Shown: in pieces, positions 62,670-64,000 of the stretch | Position numbering within the stretch: position 1 is the first letter of the stretch | Layout of the letters: each line of letters begins with the position of its first letter | Source of the DNA: Hyphomicrobium nitrativorans NL23 | Lineage (GTDB): Bacteria; Pseudomonadota; Alphaproteobacteria; Rhizobiales; Hyphomicrobiaceae | Assembly (NCBI RefSeq): GCF_000503895.1 | Contig: NC_022997.1 | Span: 2,359,821 to 2,423,820, forward strand | Direction: 5' to 3' | DNA length: 64,000 nt | Notes under the pieces: model-generated | Seen by the model: the letters and a program-made list of their open reading frames with translations, nothing else | Told to the model about the DNA's origin: nothing | Databases searched by the model: none | Position numbers and translations under genes: made by a program

Positions 62670-63028
62670 GACCCTCTCCGCAAGGCTGTGGCAAAGACGC
62701 ATGTTCCGCCTTTGTTCCACGTGAAACATGTGTTGTATGGGTCCAGCGCAGACCCTTAACCCGCGAGCCCTAACCCGACGTGGCAGACAAATCAACGGCT
62801 TGCCTGACCCGTAACCTTGAGGGGGCTCTGACCCCTCGTTTAGATTGTTTCTCAACCCTCGTTCGGCTAGTGTCCGGACATGTTTTTTATGCGTCCGGCC
62901 GACCCCCGCCAAGACGAGATTCCAAAAAAACTCGCTGCAAGATAAAGGGGTTGGCTCAACGGGGCGGAACGTCCCTTCTCCTAGAGATAAGTCTGAGCAT
63001 GAGCGTGATCGTCAAAGGACCAGGATCG
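62670..63028. other. 359-base divergent intergenic region with parS
   Basis: Between DUF1476 (-) and purC (+). It contains one exact parS (62713-62728), a GTCCGG...CCGGAC-type inverted pair near 62873-62900, and an A-run (AAAAAA) near 62925. No protein-coding frame in it has support. The promoters of both genes must lie here. Confidence 0.7.
62713..62728 (+). promoter_or_regulatory. parS site (ParB binding)
   Basis: TGTTCCACGTGAAACA matches the parS consensus (TGTTNCACGTGAAACA) at every position. ParB binds it and, with ParA and SMC, orders the origin region. It is the only full site in the window. In most bacteria such sites cluster near oriC, so the window may be origin-proximal. Confidence 0.88.
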
Positions 63029-63817
63029 ATGAACAAGCGGCGTCGGATCTACGAGGGAAAGGCAAAGGTGCTCTATGAAGGCCCCGAGCCCGGCACCCTC
63101 ATTGCGCACTTCAAAGACGACGCCACAGCGTTCAACGCAAAGAAGCACGCGCTGATCGAAGGCAAGGGCGTGCTCAACAATCGCATCTCCGAGTACATCT
63201 TCCAACGTCTCGGTGAGATCGGCGTGCCGACGCACTTCCTGAAGCGTCTCAACATGCGCGAGCAGTTGATCCGCGAAGTGGAAATCATTCCGCTTGAGGT
63301 CGTCGTGCGCAACGTGGCCGCCGGCTCGCTCTCCGCGCGTCTCGGCCTCGAAGAGGGCATGCAGCTGCCGCGGTCCATCATCGAATTCTACTACAAGGCC
63401 GACAACCTGAACGACCCGATGGTCTCGGAAGAGCACATCACGGCGTTCGGCTGGGCCACCCCGCAGGAGATCGACGAGATCATGCAGCTCGCGCTGCGCG
63501 TGAACGACTTCCTCGTCGGCCTCTTCCTCGGCATCGGCATCCGCCTCGTCGACTTCAAGGTGGAGTTCGGCCGCCTGTGGGACAACGAGCAGATGCGCAT
63601 CGTGCTGGCCGACGAGATCAGCCCCGACTGCTGCCGCCTGTGGGACATCTCCTCGGGCGACAAGCTCGACAAGGATCGCTTCCGGCGTGACCTGGGTGGC
63701 GTGCTCGAAGCCTACCAGGAAGTCGCGCGCCGCCTCGGGGTGCTGACCGAGAACCGCCCGCCGAAGGGCATCGGCCCGGTGCTGGTGGCGTCCAACCCCA
63801 CCGGCAAGCCGAACTAG
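63029..63817 (+). CDS. purC: Phosphoribosylaminoimidazole-succinocarboxamide synthase
   Basis: Condenses CAIR with aspartate to form SAICAR in purine synthesis. The 262 residues start [20 protein letters not shown] and include the conserved [14 protein letters not shown] near 91, and [13 protein letters not shown] and [15 protein letters not shown] further on. The ATG at 63029 fits the family start; AAAGGACCAGGA precedes it. PurB, the next enzyme, is about 3.6 kb upstream. Confidence 0.97.
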   Translation: MNKRRRIYEGKAKVLYEGPEPGTLIAHFKDDATAFNAKKHALIEGKGVLNNRISEYIFQRLGEIGVPTHFLKRLNMREQLIREVEIIPLEVVVRNVAAGSLSARLGLEEGMQLPRSIIEFYYKADNLNDPMVSEEHITAFGWATPQEIDEIMQLALRVNDFLVGLFLGIGIRLVDFKVEFGRLWDNEQMRIVLADEISPDCCRLWDISSGDKLDKDRFRRDLGGVLEAYQEVARRLGVLTENRPPKGIGPVLVASNPTGKPN

Positions 63818-63823
63818 TGCCCT

Positions 63824-63875
63824 TGTCATCCCGGAAAGGCTGAGGCGTAAAAGCCGAAGCCTTATCCGGGACCCA
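63824..63875. repeat. TGTCATCCCGG repeat downstream of purC, copy 3
   Basis: TGTCATCCCGG begins seven bases after the purC stop, followed by an AAGGCT...AGCCTT pair and a TCCGGGA. The right arm is less complete than in copies 1 and 2. Another dispersed repeat of the same family placed directly behind a gene. Confidence 0.65.
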
Positions 63876-64000
63876 TCGCCAGGATCCAGCGCAAGACTCG
63901 TCGAAGACGCGATATTTTGCGATAGAAGCTGTTCCTGGGTTCGGCGCGGTGCTCCGGCTTTCGCCGCCGGTCCATGCAAAGCATGGCTCCAGCATGAGGC

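Noticed and set aside
1-64000. CRISPR array, prophage, integrase or conjugation genes
   Set aside because: No regularly spaced direct repeats, cas genes, integrases, phage structural genes or tra genes were seen. The only mobile-like item is the 269-bp inverted-repeat element.

Overview
The window is a GC-rich (roughly 65 percent by eye) bacterial chromosome segment, almost fully packed with genes. Gene families, gene order and regulatory motifs point to an alphaproteobacterium, most likely order Hyphomicrobiales. The signs are: rpsF-rpsR-DUF2232-rplI-dnaB-alr-radA-cvpA-purF order; a split PntA; the 47-residue subunit IV of aa3 oxidase; the DUF1476 ATPase-inhibitor protein; DUF1285 next to a moxR cluster; DUF6867 behind a liv operon; an exact CtrA half-site pair; and several dispersed palindromes of the kind common in this order. 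I cannot fix the genus. No plasmid, phage or CRISPR signature is visible, and one exact parS site supports a chromosomal location.

Layout. 1-9.6 kb (+): ribosomal proteins, replicative helicase, alanine racemase, RadA, CvpA, PurF and an SDR. 9.7-15.6 kb (-): MBL hydrolase, TatD, MetG, HolB, Tmk, alpha/beta hydrolase. 15.7-18 kb: a LysM lipoprotein behind a CtrA box, a small membrane protein behind an FNR/FixK-like box, a small HExxH protein and a rhodanese. 18-21.4 kb (-): pntA, pntAB, pntB and the COX IV-like small gene. 21.6-21.9 kb: a 269-bp element with 33-bp terminal inverted repeats. 21.9-30.5 kb: an exported protein, DUF1285 (frameshifted, -), then moxR, DUF58, a BatA/DUF4159 membrane protein (frameshifted) and a GATase-like membrane protein. 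30.6-34.4 kb: YetF-like protein, IlvA, a beta-hydroxyacid dehydrogenase, a SIMPL protein and a CAT-anticodon tRNA. 34.7-38.2 kb: FeeM-like acyltransferase, a small Cys-rich exported protein, a cyclophilin-like protein, and a ketoacyl synthase with its own acyl carrier protein. 38.8-46.6 kb: fatty-acid activation and beta-oxidation (FadD, thiolase, FadJ-type, FadE). 46.9-50 kb: a reduced sulfur-oxidation module (FccB-like, SoxS-like, SoxY, SoxZ) and a CDGSH protein. 50.3-57.1 kb: livHMGF, DUF6867, a LivJ-type binding protein and a second, frameshifted binding protein. 57.3-63.8 kb: a small coiled-coil protein, PurB, an EamA transporter, a divergent SecY-like protein, a hydrolase, DUF1476, parS and PurC.

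Working together: PurF, PurB and PurC are three steps of IMP/AMP synthesis, here scattered singly. FadD, FadE, FadJ-type and thiolase make a complete beta-oxidation spiral. SoxYZ carries sulfur intermediates and FccB would oxidise sulfide or SoxY-bound sulfane, but SoxXA, SoxB and SoxCD are not in the window. LivHMGF with LivJ is a branched-chain amino-acid (or amide) importer.

Most worth follow-up: the SecY-like protein that appears to lack the plug segment; the FeeM-like acyltransferase near a dedicated ACP/KAS pair; the 269-bp inverted-repeat element; the parS, CtrA and FNR-like sites; and three single-base frameshifts, all in short C/G runs, which may be sequencing errors or real decay. 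No clearly new defence or mobile system was found.
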